Source: Microtetraspora sp. NBRC 13810
Lineage (GTDB): Bacteria > Actinomycetota > Actinomycetes > Streptosporangiales > Streptosporangiaceae
NCBI RefSeq assembly: GCF_030268685.1
Contig: NZ_BSRQ01000021.1
Coordinates: 62,001-126,000, forward strand
Length of the DNA: 64,000 bases
Reading direction: 5' to 3'
Made by a program: the position numbers and the translations under genes
Shown here: piece by piece, positions 1 through 8,282 of the stretch
Position numbering within the stretch: the stretch's first letter is position 1
How the letters are laid out: every line of letters starts with the position of its first letter
The notes under the pieces: model-generated
Told to the model about the DNA's origin: nothing
Databases searched by the model: none
The model's input: only the letters and a program-made list of their open reading frames with translations

Positions 1-933
1 TCCGGAGACGCCCAGCACGACCATGAGAAGGGGTGCGGCGAGCACACCGCACATGAGGACCATCAGCGCGCGGAGGGCGCCCAGCGCGTCCACCAGTTGA
101 CCGCCGACGAACGCGCCGACGATCCCGGCCAGCCCGACGGCGACGATGAGCGGGGCGACGGCGGAGCCCCGGATGCCGCCGATCCGGCCGACGATCTCTG
201 TGATGTAGACGTAGGACATCATCCCGCCGGCGCCGCTGGGGATCATCGCCAGGAGCGCCGCGGCGGTGGCCGGACGGCGTAGCGGCGCCAGGCGGTCCCC
301 GAGCCGGGCCCTCTCCCCGCCCGGCAGCGGCGGCAGGGTCAGCAGCAGGCCGATTCCTGCCACGAGGGCGACGGCGGCGACGTAGATCATCGTGGCCCGC
401 CAGCCCAGTTGCCCGCCGATCCAGGTACCGGCCGGCACCCCTGCCACCAGCGAGGTGGTCAGCCCGGCCCCCACGATCGCGAGGTACCGTCCCTGACGGC
501 CTTCGGGGGCGGCCGTGGCCGCGATGGCGAAGGCCGCGGGGGCGGCGGTCGCGGCGGCCAGCCCCGAGATGATCCGGGCCACCAGCAGTGGGCCGTACGC
601 CGGGGCGAGGGCGGCCCCGAGGTTGGCGAGGACGAACACGGCAGCCGCCCCGATGAGCACCCGCCGCCGGGGCAGCCGGGCGGTCAGGAAGGCCGCGACC
701 GGCGCCCCCAGCGCGAACGTCAGCGCGAACACGGTCACGAGCTGGCCGCCCATCGCGACCGAGACATCAAGATCCCGGGAGACGTCCGGGAGGATGCCTG
801 CGATGATCAGGTCGTCAGTGCCGAAGGAGAATGCCAGGAGGAAGAGCGCCGGCAGCCACGGCGGCAGGGACGAACGCGCACCGTTCGCCGCCCCCGCGCT
901 CCTCGAACCCGGCCGGGTCCCGTGCGTAGTCAT
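1..933 (-). CDS. MFS transporter, DHA1-type drug efflux (C-terminus outside window)
   Basis: Proton-driven efflux of small molecules across the cytoplasmic membrane is the expected role. The 311 residues visible start MTTHGTRPGS, then alternate hydrophobic helices from about residue 25. The segment FSFGTDDLIIAGILPDVSRD followed by a loop and the RLPRRR cytoplasmic motif is typical of the first two to three helices of AraJ/CmlR-like major facilitator proteins. Roughly nine helices are present; the last ones lie beyond base 1. The ATG at 933 is the first start after an upstream palindrome at 950-967 that could control the gene. Family assignment is firm, substrate unknown. Confidence 0.88.
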   Translation of the reverse strand, partial: MTTHGTRPGSRSAGAANGARSSLPPWLPALFLLAFSFGTDDLIIAGILPDVSRDLDVSVAMGGQLVTVFALTFALGAPVAAFLTARLPRRRVLIGAAAVFVLANLGAALAPAYGPLLVARIISGLAAATAAPAAFAIAATAAPEGRQGRYLAIVGAGLTTSLVAGVPAGTWIGGQLGWRATMIYVAAVALVAGIGLLLTLPPLPGGERARLGDRLAPLRRPATAAALLAMIPSGAGGMMSYVYITEIVGRIGGIRGSAVAPLIVAVGLAGIVGAFVGGQLVDALGALRALMVLMCGVLAAPLLMVVLGVSG

Positions 934-949
934 GCCGCGACGCTAGGAG

Positions 950-967
950 CTTGACGTTAGCGTCAAG
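950..967. promoter_or_regulatory. MerR-type operator/promoter palindrome
   Basis: CTTGACG TTAG CGTCAAG is an inverted repeat with perfect 7-bp arms, 16 bp upstream of the efflux gene start. TTGACG inside the left arm also resembles a -35 box. Activating MerR-family regulators bind such dyads between -35 and -10. No merR gene is seen on the visible side, so the regulator would be elsewhere. Confidence 0.5.
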
Positions 968-1094
968 GTCAAGCCCACGACCAGCTACACGGGGCGGCGG
1001 CTCTCGCGATTCACACCGAGGCGCCAGCGCAATCGGTAGCTCATTTTATGCTGAAATTCACCCGAAATGATTACAAAGCAGGTTTTGTAGGGGT

Positions 1095-1545
1095 GTGAGG
1101 CCGAAACCCCCGGATGACTCGTTGGATCGCCCGTCCGTGCAGGCGGCGCGGAGCCCTGCTGGGCAGCGAGTCGTGTCGCCGACGCTGGTCGGACGTGTCG
1201 AGGAGCGGGCGGCGCTGGTGGCGGCGGTGACCGCTCCGCCGGCGGTGATGTCGGTCGAGGGCGAGGCGGGGGTCGGCAAGACCAGGCTGGTGTCGGAGCT
1301 GCTTGGCCGGCCCGAGGGTCGCCGGCCGCCGGGTGCTGCTGGGCCGGTGCCACCGGTTCCGTGAGTCGTTTCCGCTGGGCCCGGTGATCGAGGCGGTGCG
1401 CGGCATCGGGGATGAGCTGCGGGGGCTGCGTGTCAGCGGAGCGGCCGGAGCGTTGCGGCCGTTGTTGCCGGAGCTGGCGGAGGTGCTGCCGGCCGCACCC
1501 GATCCGCTGGACGATCGGATGGCCGAGCGTCACCGGGTTTTCAGC
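1095..1545 (+). pseudogene. LuxR/LAL-type regulator, N-terminal ATPase remnant
   Basis: A GTG at 1095 opens a frame reading SPTLVGRVEERAALVAAV and a Walker A motif GEAGVGKTRLV near 1264-1290, as in the AAA_16 ATPase domain at the N-terminus of large LuxR-family (LAL) regulators. The frame breaks near 1330. The homology continues in the next frame as LLGRCHRFRESFPLGPVIEAV up to DPLDDRMAERHRVF near 1540 and then stops abruptly. Only about 140 of the usual 900 or more residues remain and the DNA-binding HTH is absent. It runs straight into an unrelated peptidase remnant, so this is a broken relic. Confidence 0.8.
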
Positions 1546-2402
1546 GCCCCGGCGCACACCACGTGCTGCTCGTTGCTGAGCCTGATGGACCTGGAGACCG
1601 GCCAGGACTGGCTCGGCCTGTACGACCACGGCTCGGCGTACTTCATCGGGCTCGGCTACGACCCGATGCTGCTGCTCGGCCGCCGGCGCCCTGATAACCA
1701 ACATTTCGGACTGGACCACCGGGGAGCCGTACTCCAAGCTGTCGGAGACCATCGCCGGTGAGCCGGAGCTGGTCATGGACGGACCTCGGGAGCTGGTCTT
1801 CGACATGCGGAAGGCCCGGCGGGTGGAATACCCCACCCGGCGGCCGACGGAGGCGGTCGACCGGATGAGCGTGGGCTGGAACCGGCGCCTCGGAACGCCC
1901 GGCCACGAGCTCGGCGTGATCGGGCAGAGCTTCCACGGCAACGCCGGCCCGGCCGAGGTCTTCGTGCTGCCCGGCACGACCAAGGCCACCAGGGGCACCT
2001 TCATGATGGGCTCCGTTCACCCGCACCGAGTACGTATCGCCGGGCATGCGCTGGCAGTTCGTCAACCAGACGAACGCGCTCCACGAGGAGAGCCTGCGCG
2101 AGTACGCGGCCGGTACCCGCGTCACCGAGGACTACTTCTCCGCGCCGATCGCGCCCGGGCCGGTGGGCCCCGGGTCCCTGACCGCGTCGTCGTACGCGCA
2201 ATGGGGGTACGGCTATATCTCGCTCAACCTGTCGCCGCTCCGGATCGGCAACGGGTACCACTACCTGGCCCAGCCGCCGCAATCGACCATCCGGTACCCA
2301 CGCGACGGCGAGTTCGTGACCCTGCGGGTGCAGGTCACCGACTCCGCCGGTAACTCGATCGACCAGACCATCACCAGGGCTTGGAAAGTCGAACGAAGGT
2401 AG
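1546..2402 (+). pseudogene. S8 (subtilisin-like) peptidase, C-terminal remnant
   Basis: Three frames must be joined to read a coherent protein: LSLMDLETGQDWLGLYDHG (to about 1680), ITNISDWTTGEPYSKLSETI through GPAEVFVLPGTT (about 1690-2010), then MRWQFVNQTNALHEESLREY to the TAG at 2402. This looks like the domain that follows the catalytic domain in very large secreted actinobacterial S8 peptidases. No Asp/His/Ser catalytic region is left. The N-terminus of a gene of apparently the same family begins at 63549. At least two frameshifts and loss of the 5' two thirds make it a pseudogene. Confidence 0.65.
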
Positions 2403-2417
2403 GAGGTCCGCGACATC

Positions 2418-2454
2418 GGCGCCATCCACGGGGACCACCCCCGCGGATGGCGCC
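2418..2454 (+). terminator. Stem-loop terminator
   Basis: GGCGCCATCC and GGATGGCGCC form a perfect 10-bp stem with a 17-nt loop, 16 bases after the stop of the peptidase remnant. No U-run follows, as is common in high-GC actinomycetes. Confidence 0.65.
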
Positions 2455-2813
2455 GTCCGTCCAGGCGGCCGACCACGCGCTCAGCGCACCCCTGCCCATG
2501 ACCGGCAAGCCTTCCCTGCACCGGATCCGCTCGGACAGCGACGTCCCCAATGCCGTCAGCTCCGCCGCCCTGGCCGCGAGCCGCACAGGCCGCGTCGTAC
2601 AACCCTCGTGCCCCCGATACGACAGGCCATCCGGGGAGCCCGGTCGGCCGCACCCCACCAATCGGATAGCTTAGCGTTACCTCACTATCACGCTATGTAG
2701 TCATCGTGTTGTGATGAGGGCTGCCATGACAACGCCCGTTCATCAAGGACCCCCTGGTGAGAGCCACACGATGGCGCATGACGCGGGCGACGGGAGTAGG
2801 GAGGACCAAGACC
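2455..2813. other. Non-coding stretch upstream of lipase gene
   Basis: No frame here has convincing coding character. It contains a relatively AT-rich island around 2665-2715 that is the most likely promoter region for the lipase gene, and the ribosome-binding site of that gene (GGAGGA near 2799-2804). Confidence 0.4.
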
Positions 2814-3629
2814 ATGGCCGCGATCACGTTCGACCACGCGACCACCCGATACAGCCTGCCGCACGCGCGGTGCCTCGCGCACGCCGCCGCCCTGGCCTAC
2901 AAGAACGCGAACGACATAGAGACCACCGTGAACGGCTGGGGCTTCGACCGGTACGCGTTCTTCCGCGTGCCGCACCGCCCGCCCTTCCCGCTGGAGGACA
3001 CCCAGGCGTACGTCGCCGCCAGCGACCGCATGATCATCGCGGCGTTCCGCGGCACCCAGCCCCTGGAACTGCGCGACTGGCTGTCGGACGCCAACGTCCT
3101 GATGACTCCCTACTCGGCAGGCGGCACCATCCACGCGGGGTTCTACCAGGCCCTGGACGTGGTCCACGCCGAGCTGCGCGACACCATCGCCAAATGGCGC
3201 ACCGACGATCAGACGCTGTGGTTCACCGGGCACAGCCTGGGCGGCGCGCTGGCCATGATCGCAGCGGCGCGCACCTACTTCGAGGACCCGGCCCTGCTGG
3301 CCGACGGCGTGTACACCTTCGGCCAGCCCCGTACCTGTGATCCCGATCTGGCCGCCGCCTACGACAAGGTGTTCCGCGGGCGGATGCTCCGCTTCGTCAA
3401 CAACAACGACGTCGTCGCCCGGCTGCCACCCGCGCCGCTCTACCAGCACGTCGCCGAAGAGCGCTACTTCGACGCCGACGGCAGGCTGCGCGAGACGATG
3501 ACGCTGCTGGCGAGCGTGGCCGACCGGTTCAAGGGCCGTACCGCCGACCTGCTCGCTCCGGGCGCCGACGGCGTCCGTGACCACTTCATCGACGCGTACC
3601 TGGCCCGCTTCGAGACCAGCCACCACTGA
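2814..3629 (+). CDS. Class 3 lipase family protein
   Basis: Alpha/beta-hydrolase of the lipase class 3 (fungal triacylglycerol lipase-like) family, 271 residues. The nucleophile elbow GHSLGG places the catalytic serine at residue 141. The preceding AFRGTQPLELRDWLSDAN matches the conserved FRGT...DW(L)xD signature of the family, and the following TFGQPR and NNNDVVARLPP supply the usual TFGxPR motif and the Asp-containing loop. I chose ATG 2814, which has GGAGGA at about 10 bases, over the upstream in-frame ATG at 2757. There is no signal peptide, so it acts in the cytoplasm or leaves by another route. A strong stem-loop follows at 3671-3704. Confidence 0.88.
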   Translation: MAAITFDHATTRYSLPHARCLAHAAALAYKNANDIETTVNGWGFDRYAFFRVPHRPPFPLEDTQAYVAASDRMIIAAFRGTQPLELRDWLSDANVLMTPYSAGGTIHAGFYQALDVVHAELRDTIAKWRTDDQTLWFTGHSLGGALAMIAAARTYFEDPALLADGVYTFGQPRTCDPDLAAAYDKVFRGRMLRFVNNNDVVARLPPAPLYQHVAEERYFDADGRLRETMTLLASVADRFKGRTADLLAPGADGVRDHFIDAYLARFETSHH

Positions 3630-3670
3630 CGACGGGACCGGCGGGCCTTCTGGACCGCGTTCCCCGTCAC

Positions 3671-3704
3671 GGCTCCGCCGCCGCGCCGAAGCGGCGGCGG
3701 AGCC
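3671..3704 (+). terminator. Strong stem-loop terminator
   Basis: GGCTCCGCCGCCGC pairs perfectly with GCGGCGGCGGAGCC (14-bp stem, 6-nt loop) 41 bases after the lipase stop codon. Confidence 0.8.
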
Positions 3705-3790
3705 CGGCGGCCCCGTCGAAGGCTTAACGTGAGGATGCGGTTCCAACCGGAGTGGGCAAGGTGGCGTTCTCCATGGCGAAAGGAGAATGC

Positions 3791-4321
3791 ATGGACCGTT
3801 ATGAGGGCTTCCGTGAGTTCATGGGCGCGCGTCAGCAGTCGCTGATGTACAGCGCCTACCTGCTCACCGGGGACGCCCATCTCGCCGAGGACCTGTTGCA
3901 GAGCGTGCTGGTCAAGGTTGCTCGGCACTGGCCCAGGATCGCCAGGAGCGGCAACCCGGAGGCGTACACCCGTAAAGCGCTGATCAACGAGCACATCTCG
4001 TGGTGGCGGCGGCGAAGATCGGCCGAGTTTCCCCGGGAGGATCCGCCCGACGAGGGGCATGACCCGGGCGACGCCACCTTGCACCGGCTCGCCCTGCAAC
4101 GCGCGCTCGCCCGCCTGACCCCGCGGCAGCGGGCCGTCGTCGTCCTCCGGTTCTATGAGGACCGCAGCGTGGCGGAGACCGCCGACCTGCTCGGCTGCTC
4201 CACCGGGACGGTCAAGAGCCAGACCCATCACGCGCTCGGCCGCCTGCGGGCACTCGCTCCGGACCTCGCCCACCTACTCCATGACACCGACGCGCCCGCC
4301 GCCGAGGAGATCCGCCGATGA
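3791..4321 (+). CDS. SigE-family RNA polymerase sigma factor (ECF)
   Basis: An alternative sigma factor directing RNA polymerase to a stress or surface regulon. The 176 residues begin MDRYEGFREFMGARQQSLMY, with sigma region 2 (YLLTGDAHLAEDLLQSVLVK through ALINEHISWWRRRR) and region 4 (LTPRQRAVVVLRFYEDRSVA with the helix-turn-helix up to GTVKSQTHHAL). The start at 3791 is preceded by AAAGGAGAA at ideal spacing, so it is preferred over the ATG at 3773 and the longer frame from 3752. Its last codons overlap the next gene by ATGA, as is usual for a sigma factor and its partner membrane protein. Confidence 0.9.
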   Translation: MDRYEGFREFMGARQQSLMYSAYLLTGDAHLAEDLLQSVLVKVARHWPRIARSGNPEAYTRKALINEHISWWRRRRSAEFPREDPPDEGHDPGDATLHRLALQRALARLTPRQRAVVVLRFYEDRSVAETADLLGCSTGTVKSQTHHALGRLRALAPDLAHLLHDTDAPAAEEIRR

Positions 4322-5502
4322 CCACGCTGCGCGACCAGCTGACCTCGATCGCCACCGCCGCACCCACGGTCGACCTCACCGAGGGGGTGATCCGCAAGGC
4401 CCGCCGCAGGCGCGCGGGCACGCACCTCACCTCCGCCGCCACCGCGGTCGCCGTCGTCGCCGCGCTCACCTTCGCCGTCACCGGTGGTCAGCGGCCGGGC
4501 GACGTCATCATGAGCAAGGTGACCGACACCCTTCCGGCCGCCGGCGTCGGGCCGCTCGCCTACGCCTACTACGACTGGTGCGGGGAGGAGTGGAAGCCCG
4601 GGGTGAACACCCGCCGGTTCGCCAAGGAGTGCGCGCAGTGGAACGTGGTGACGCGCACCGGCCACACGTACCGGATGCCGGAGGCGCTCAGCGTCTACAC
4701 CGAGCAGAGCGCCGAGAACTACATGAACACGAACGCGCCCATGGTCATCTCGGCGAACGGGGAGCGGGTCGTCTACTACAGCGAGCAGGACCAGAAGATC
4801 GCCGTACGGGACCTGGAGAGCGGGCGGGTGTGGCTCATACCGGGGACCGTGTCCCGGGCCGAGCTGGTCGCCGCGCCGATGCTGCTGATGCCGTCCCCCG
4901 ACGGCAGCCGCCTCGGCGTCTGGGGCCGGTCCGGGCAGGACATGGTCGTCGAGGTGGAGACGGGGAAGGTCACCGAGATCCCCGAGGGATGGCACGTACG
5001 GGCGGTGGGCGACGGCGGCGCCCCGGTGATCGTCAGCACGGACAAGGACGACAAGTTGGGCGTTCTGGCGGAAGACGGCACCGTACGCGCGTTCCCGCCA
5101 CTGAAGCACACCCCGGCCTTCGACCTCAGCCTGCCTTCTCCCGACGGACGCAAGCTGGCCTATCTCACCGGCATGACGGGCGTCCTCACACCGACGAGCG
5201 ACCCGGCGGAGAAGTCCAAGCCCAATGACACGATCGTCACTCTCGACACGGCCACCGGCGAGACCCTGCGCCCGGTACGGCTGCGCGACGTGCCGCCCGG
5301 CTTCGCCGCCACCCGGGCGGGCGGCTGGCTGAGCCCCACCGAGGTGGTCGTCAGCGGGCCGGCCATGGCCTCTTCGCAGGACGTCACCCCGGTCCTCGGC
5401 GAGCAGACCTACAGTGTGGACATCCGCACCGGCAAGGTGACGCCGCTCGCGAGCCACACCTACCGGGCCTGGGCGGGCAGCCTGGAACTACCGGGCTTCT
5501 GA
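4318..5502 (+). CDS. Membrane-anchored beta-propeller-like protein coupled to the sigma factor
   Basis: 394 residues. A basic N-terminal tail (IRKARRRRAGTHL) precedes one transmembrane helix at about residues 39-57 (TSAATAVAVVAALTFAV). The long extracytoplasmic part carries repeated short strands of TolB/WD-like type (for example VISANGERVVYYSEQDQ, LLMPSPDGSRLGVWG, LSLPSPDGRKLAYL). The ATGA overlap with the sigma gene indicates translational coupling, and the topology suits a sensor or anti-sigma partner. However, no recognised anti-sigma domain (ZAS motif) is visible, so the regulatory role is inferred from position only. Confidence 0.75.
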   Translation: MTTLRDQLTSIATAAPTVDLTEGVIRKARRRRAGTHLTSAATAVAVVAALTFAVTGGQRPGDVIMSKVTDTLPAAGVGPLAYAYYDWCGEEWKPGVNTRRFAKECAQWNVVTRTGHTYRMPEALSVYTEQSAENYMNTNAPMVISANGERVVYYSEQDQKIAVRDLESGRVWLIPGTVSRAELVAAPMLLMPSPDGSRLGVWGRSGQDMVVEVETGKVTEIPEGWHVRAVGDGGAPVIVSTDKDDKLGVLAEDGTVRAFPPLKHTPAFDLSLPSPDGRKLAYLTGMTGVLTPTSDPAEKSKPNDTIVTLDTATGETLRPVRLRDVPPGFAATRAGGWLSPTEVVVSGPAMASSQDVTPVLGEQTYSVDIRTGKVTPLASHTYRAWAGSLELPGF

Positions 5503-5521
5503 CCTGCTACGACGGCGCCTT

Positions 5522-5560
5522 GACCAATGCGGCCGACGCGACGCGCCGGCCGCACTGGTC
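5522..5560 (+). terminator. Stem-loop terminator
   Basis: TGCGGCCG/CGGCCGCA form the core stem, extended outward by GACCA/TGGTC with one mismatch. It lies 20 bases after the stop at 5502 and lacks a U-run. Confidence 0.7.
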
Positions 5561-5751
5561 GTCCTGGTCACTTCAGCCGGCCCCCCGGAACCTGCGGCTT
5601 GGTTCACGGCCCCCCAGCGAGAGCGACGCGGGCTCCAGATAAGGGGCTGGCATCGGGCGTCCAGGCGCTTCACGATATTGATGCCCGCCTGCTTGACGGG
5701 GCCGTTCCATTGGGTCCTGGCAGCTTCCCGCTGACGATCCCCGAAGGCGCC

Positions 5752-6186
5752 CTAGACCGTTTCGTCGAGGTTCTCCGCGTAGTAGGTGACAGCCTTCTCG
5801 TAGCCCCCCACCTGCTTGTTCTCGGCCAGGCTCCGCAGCAGGTCGGCGACCGCCTCGCGGGACCGCCCAGTGTTGTACAACGCCATGGCGCGGAAGACGC
5901 GCAACCCCGGATCACCGGGAAACTCCCGCAGCCCCTTCTCGAAGACCGCCAGCGCCTCCTCGTAGCGCCCGATGACGCGCAGAGTGCTGCCATAGCCCGT
6001 CCACACGCCCAGCCGGTCGGACGCGCCCAGCGCCAGCGCCTTCTCGTAGTACGGCACCGCCTCGTGCTCCAGCCCGAGCCTGTCATGCGTGTAAGCGATT
6101 TCTCGATGCAACTCCGGATCTTCGGGATTGTCGGCCAAACGCGCCAGGAAATCGTCCAACGTGATTCTCAGCGCTTCGTCAGTCAT
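5752..6186 (-). CDS. Tetratricopeptide repeat protein
   Basis: A small (144 aa) soluble protein made almost wholly of TPR helices: LHREIAYTHDRLGLEHEAVP, then AVPYYEKALALGASDRLGVW, EEALAVFEKGLREFPGDPGL and RVFRAMALYNTGRSREAVAD. Such proteins mediate protein-protein contacts; no catalytic domain is present. ATG 6186 is the only sensible start. The gene is divergent from the membrane protein at 6469, with a palindromic operator region between them. Downstream, 5561-5751, nothing recognisable is coded. Confidence 0.82.
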   Translation of the reverse strand: MTDEALRITLDDFLARLADNPEDPELHREIAYTHDRLGLEHEAVPYYEKALALGASDRLGVWTGYGSTLRVIGRYEEALAVFEKGLREFPGDPGLRVFRAMALYNTGRSREAVADLLRSLAENKQVGGYEKAVTYYAENLDETV

Positions 6187-6253
6187 GCGAGCAGTATGGC
6201 AAAGGTCCGAGCAGCGGTGTCACCGGCGACGTGCACGTACTCCGCAGGGCGGC

Positions 6254-6291
6254 AAGTGTACTAGTCCATTGTTGGTGAACTAGTTCACTTT
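6254..6291. promoter_or_regulatory. Twin palindromic operator
   Basis: GTGAACTAGTTCAC (6275-6288) is a perfect 14-bp palindrome. About 20 bp upstream a degenerate copy, AAGTGTACTAGTCCATT (6254-6270), repeats the ACTAGT(C/T)CA core. Two similarly oriented sites are typical of a TetR or MarR family repressor. They lie between the divergent genes at 6186 and 6350/6469, so they probably govern the rightward unit, the leftward unit, or both. Confidence 0.55.
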
Positions 6292-6349
6292 GTGAGGCTC
6301 TATTGCCGGTATATGTCGGGGTTTAGCGCAGGTTGAATACGATGCCCAC

Positions 6350-6472
6350 ATGACGATAGATACAGCGTACGCACCTGCGCGAAGCTTCCTGGCGCGCCGG
6401 CTCCGGCCCGGCGGCACGGCGGACACCGCGGCCTCCACCGGCGTGGGCGACACCGGAAGGGGGGTCGGATGA
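6350..6472 (+). CDS. Possible small leader ORF (40 aa)
   Basis: ATG 6350 opens a 40-codon frame, MTIDTAYAPARSFLARRLRP and on to TGRGVG, ending in a TGA that overlaps the ATG of the next gene (ATGA). Coupling to the membrane protein and position just after the operator make it plausible, but no homology is recognised and no good ribosome-binding site is seen. It may be a truncated N-terminus of a former gene. Confidence 0.3.
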   Translation: MTIDTAYAPARSFLARRLRPGGTADTAASTGVGDTGRGVG

Positions 6473-7515
6473 ACCGGTTGTCCGGCTCGTTAACCGAAGT
6501 GCGGTCGTGCCACCGGCCGTTGATGATCATGGTGGCGGCGATGTCCGCGCTCGTCGTCTTCGCGAGCTTCGGTCTCCTCGTAGACGGTCGTGAGCTCATG
6601 CGGGCATCGATCTGGGCGAAGCCGTTGAAGTTCGGGGTGTCGTTCGTCATCTACGGCGCAACGCTCGCCTGGCTGTTACCGAAGCTCCGCCGGGCAAGGC
6701 GCACGATGTGGACCCTCGGAACGGCCTTCGCCGTCACCGGGCTGATCGACGTCGGTTTCATCGCGGTGCAGGCCGCCCGCGGCACGTACAGCCATTTCAA
6801 TGTCAACACCGATGCGTTCAACCAGATCGGGCAGGTGGTCTTCTCCTCAGGCGTGGTCGGGTTGTTCGGGGCGAGCCTGCTCATCGCGGTCATGCTGCTG
6901 TTCCAGCGGGTCGGCGACACGGCACTCACCTGGGCCCTGCGCGCCGGGATCGGGCTGTCCGTCATCGGCATGGCGCTGGCGTCCTTCATCCGCGGGTGGG
7001 CCGCGACCGGACCACGGACGGTCGAGGACGCCTACGGGAACCCGGTCACGCTGCTGGGGCAGCACGGGGTCGGGGCACCGGACGGCGACGGCATGCCGAT
7101 CACGAACTGGAGCACCGTGGGTGGCGACCTGCGCGTTCCGCATTTCATCGGCCTGCACTCCGTCCAGGTGTTCGTTCTCGCGGTGCTGGTCCTCACCGCC
7201 CTCGCGACCCGGATCGGCTGGCTGCGCGGCGAACGCGTGCGCGCCCAGCTGACCGGGGTCGTCATCCTGGGCTACACCGCGCTGTTCACCATCACGACGT
7301 GGCAGGCGCTGCGCGGCCAGTCACTGGTCCACCCCGACACGGCTACGTGGACCGCGCTCGCCGCAACGGTCGTCGTGACCGCACTGCCGGCGGCTCTGGC
7401 CATCTCGGCCGCCCGCCGCCGCGAGGCGGCACCCTCCGGCGACGGGCACCCGCCCGGCGCACCGCCCCGCGCCCCCGCCGGGTCCTTGAGCCGGGACCAT
7501 ACCGCGGCTCGATGA
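6469..7515 (+). CDS. Conserved integral membrane protein of unknown function
   Basis: 348 residues with about eight predicted transmembrane helices. Examples are PLMIMVAAMSALVVFASFGL, FGVSFVIYGATLAWLL, IGQVVFSSGVVGLFGASLL, VQVFVLAVLVLTALA and TALAATVVVTALPAALAISA. A polar loop around residues 180-230 contains conserved-looking aromatic and charged residues (RGWAATGPR, HFIGLHSVQ), and the C-terminal tail is Pro/Arg rich and cytoplasmic. The start is preceded by GGAAGGGGGG. I do not recognise a characterised family. The twin operator upstream suggests that it is inducible. Confidence 0.78.
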   Translation: MNRLSGSLTEVRSCHRPLMIMVAAMSALVVFASFGLLVDGRELMRASIWAKPLKFGVSFVIYGATLAWLLPKLRRARRTMWTLGTAFAVTGLIDVGFIAVQAARGTYSHFNVNTDAFNQIGQVVFSSGVVGLFGASLLIAVMLLFQRVGDTALTWALRAGIGLSVIGMALASFIRGWAATGPRTVEDAYGNPVTLLGQHGVGAPDGDGMPITNWSTVGGDLRVPHFIGLHSVQVFVLAVLVLTALATRIGWLRGERVRAQLTGVVILGYTALFTITTWQALRGQSLVHPDTATWTALAATVVVTALPAALAISAARRREAAPSGDGHPPGAPPRAPAGSLSRDHTAAR

Positions 7516-7585
7516 GAACACCAGCCGGACCGGGAACGACCCAGGCCCGGTCCGCCTCCGGATCCGTCGACGGCGCCGCGTGCGG

Positions 7586-7722
7586 CTATCCCACCAGGTC
7601 CAGCTTGGCCAGCCCGCCCCTGGACGCCGGGTGCAGCCAGTGGGCGTCGTCGATCAGGCACAGCAGGGGTCGCTCTTCCGCCAGGTCCGCGAGCAGGGTG
7701 AGGACGGCCAGGCCGACCTTTA
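7586..7722 (-). pseudogene. LuxR-type ATPase regulator fragment
   Basis: About 45 codons read LAVLTLLADLAEERPLLCLI then DDAHWLHPAS, the Walker B region of the AAA_16 ATPase domain of LuxR-type regulators (normally LLCLIDDAHWLD). No Walker A segment, remaining ATPase or HTH adjoins it, and the sequence upstream is an MFS tail on the other strand. It is an isolated fragment. Confidence 0.7.
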
Positions 7723-7726
7723 ACTC

Positions 7727-8103
7727 GTGAACGGGCTCTCCCCGCTGCTGGCCGGTCTCTGGTCGCTGCCCAACGCGGCCGGACTGATGGTCGGCGCCAT
7801 GACCGCTTCGGCTCTGGCGGCCAGGCTGCGCCCCGCCTTCGTCATCGCGTCGGGTCTGCTCCTGGCGGCCGCCGGTCTCGGGATGCTCCTGCTGACCGGC
7901 GCGACCGCCGGGTTGGGAATCCTGGTCGCGGCATCCGCGGTAACGGGTCTGGGACTGGGGCCGATGGCAGCCCTGGGCACCGACCTGATCGTCGGGGCGT
8001 CCAAGGACTGCACACGACAGCCGTCGTGGGAGCCGCCGTCGCCGTCGCGTTGCTGGCGGCGACCCTGCTGCGGAACGTCCAGCCCGGATCCGGCGACCAC
8101 TGA
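7727..8103 (+). pseudogene. MFS transporter (DHA2-type), C-terminal remnant
   Basis: LSPLLAGLWSLPNAAGLMVG through AASAVTGLGLGPMAALGTDL is the C-terminal half of an EmrB/QacA-type drug transporter. After SKD the frame breaks near 8010. The final helix continues in another frame as HTTAVVGAAVAVALLAATLL RNVQPGSGDH to the TGA at 8103. A deletion of roughly the intervening helix plus a frameshift, and absence of the first ten helices, show it is not functional. Confidence 0.75.
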
Positions 8104-8282
8104 GAGAGCGGAGAGTCCCCCATGGAACGAACCGCCGAATGGAACCAGCGCCGTCCGCCTGAGACGAGAATCGACGCACATGTCGGATGTATGCCCTGTG
8201 GCAGATGTGACGGAAGGTTCGCCTTCCTAGCCTGTGTGGTCATCCGCGGCGCTCGCCGCACCGTCTTGTTTCGGAGGATTCG

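Noticed and set aside
985..2004. Long minus-strand open frame of 339 codons
   Set aside because: Arg/Pro/Ala-rich with no motifs; it is the shadow of the LuxR and S8 relics, which read sensibly on the plus strand.
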